DNA of 64,000 nucleotides. Source: JAPOUP01 sp026708635 (GTDB taxonomy: Bacteria > Pseudomonadota > Alphaproteobacteria > Rhodobacterales > Rhodobacteraceae). The notes under the pieces were generated by a model. The model ran no database searches, was not told where the DNA came from, and saw only the letters and a list, made by a program, of their open reading frames with translations. The stretch covers positions 1,674,001 through 1,738,000 of the forward strand of contig OZ241336.1 in the NCBI GenBank assembly GCA_965200115.1, given 5' to 3'. A program made the position numbers and the translations under genes. This document shows, piece after piece, positions 63,888 to 64,000 of this stretch (positions are counted from its first letter, which is position 1; each line of letters starts with the position of its first letter).

Positions 63888-64000
63888 CTAATACGGGAAT
63901 GGCCACAGTCTCAGTTTCTCTTTCGTTATACGCCACAACTGAGCGAGGCCATGTGGCTCGGCTACAAGGAAAAGCACGATCAAGGCGCCGATCAGGATAA
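63888..64000 (-). CDS. LivM-type ABC permease (partial, C-terminal end)
   Basis: The last ~37 codons of a minus-strand gene that enters from the right edge. The readable end is LIGALIVLFLVAEPHGLAQL then WRITKEKLRLWPFPY and a TAG stop at 63888-63890. This ending is typical of LivM permeases that go with the LivF type at 61773-62699. The gene body lies outside the window. Confidence 0.75.
   Translation of the reverse strand, partial: ILIGALIVLFLVAEPHGLAQLWRITKEKLRLWPFPY

Noticed and set aside
1..64000. CRISPR array, prophage or insertion sequence
   Set aside because: No regularly spaced repeats, integrase, capsid or intact transposase frames were seen on either strand.

Overview
The window looks like the chromosome of a moderately high-GC alphaproteobacterium, most likely in or near Rhodobacterales. 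Markers for this are a Mcl1-type malyl-CoA lyase, the block tsaE-amgK-murU-addB-addA-trxA, an IalB-family protein, the NDUFS4-like complex I accessory subunit, and the sets rsfS-rlmH-gpmI and ctpA-rppH. The assignment rests on gene content and remembered sequence similarity, not on a search.

Layout. 1-6 kb: end of a BMP-type solute-binding protein, tRNA-Pro(CGG), a DMT exporter, and the leucine genes leuC-leuD-leuB on the minus strand. 6-15 kb: rsfS-rlmH, gpmI, an NMT1/SsuA-type ABC transporter, ctpA-rppH. 14.5-28 kb: an aromatic catabolic region with a MarR regulator divergent from homogentisate dioxygenase (hmgA), a five-gene branched-chain-type ABC transporter, an amidohydrolase, fumarylacetoacetase, an MBL-fold protein, a flavin monooxygenase and a 65-aa partner protein. 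The last pair resembles MhaA/MhaB, which make homogentisate from 3-hydroxyphenylacetate. 28-35 kb: serine synthesis (serA, serC, serB), with a metallophosphatase coupled to serA and an orphan adenine methyltransferase antisense between serC and serA. 35-44.6 kb: IalB protein, tsaE, the peptidoglycan-recycling pair amgK-murU, addB, addA, trxA. 44.6-49 kb: a minus-strand set dgcN-dgcA-dat that appears to handle D-glutamate and other D-amino acids, divergent from malyl-CoA lyase. 49-56 kb: yggS, Kdo transferase, an LPS-type glycosyltransferase, a GST, fmt, def. 56-64 kb: a PatB-like lyase, an SDR, a hipBA toxin-antitoxin module, tRNA-Leu(UAA) split by a 235-nt group I intron, a LivF ATPase, tRNA-Arg(UCU), a very GC-rich NDUFS4 gene and the end of a LivM-type permease.

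The most striking object is the group I intron in tRNA-Leu(UAA), placed between anticodon bases 34 and 35, the site used in cyanobacteria and plastids. Next are three matching palindromes upstream of hipB, a MarR-type operator lying exactly between the -35 and -10 boxes of hmgA, and the D-amino-acid operon. By my sum of gene lengths only about 81% of the window is coding; many 300-1000 bp gaps hold no gene I can recognise.
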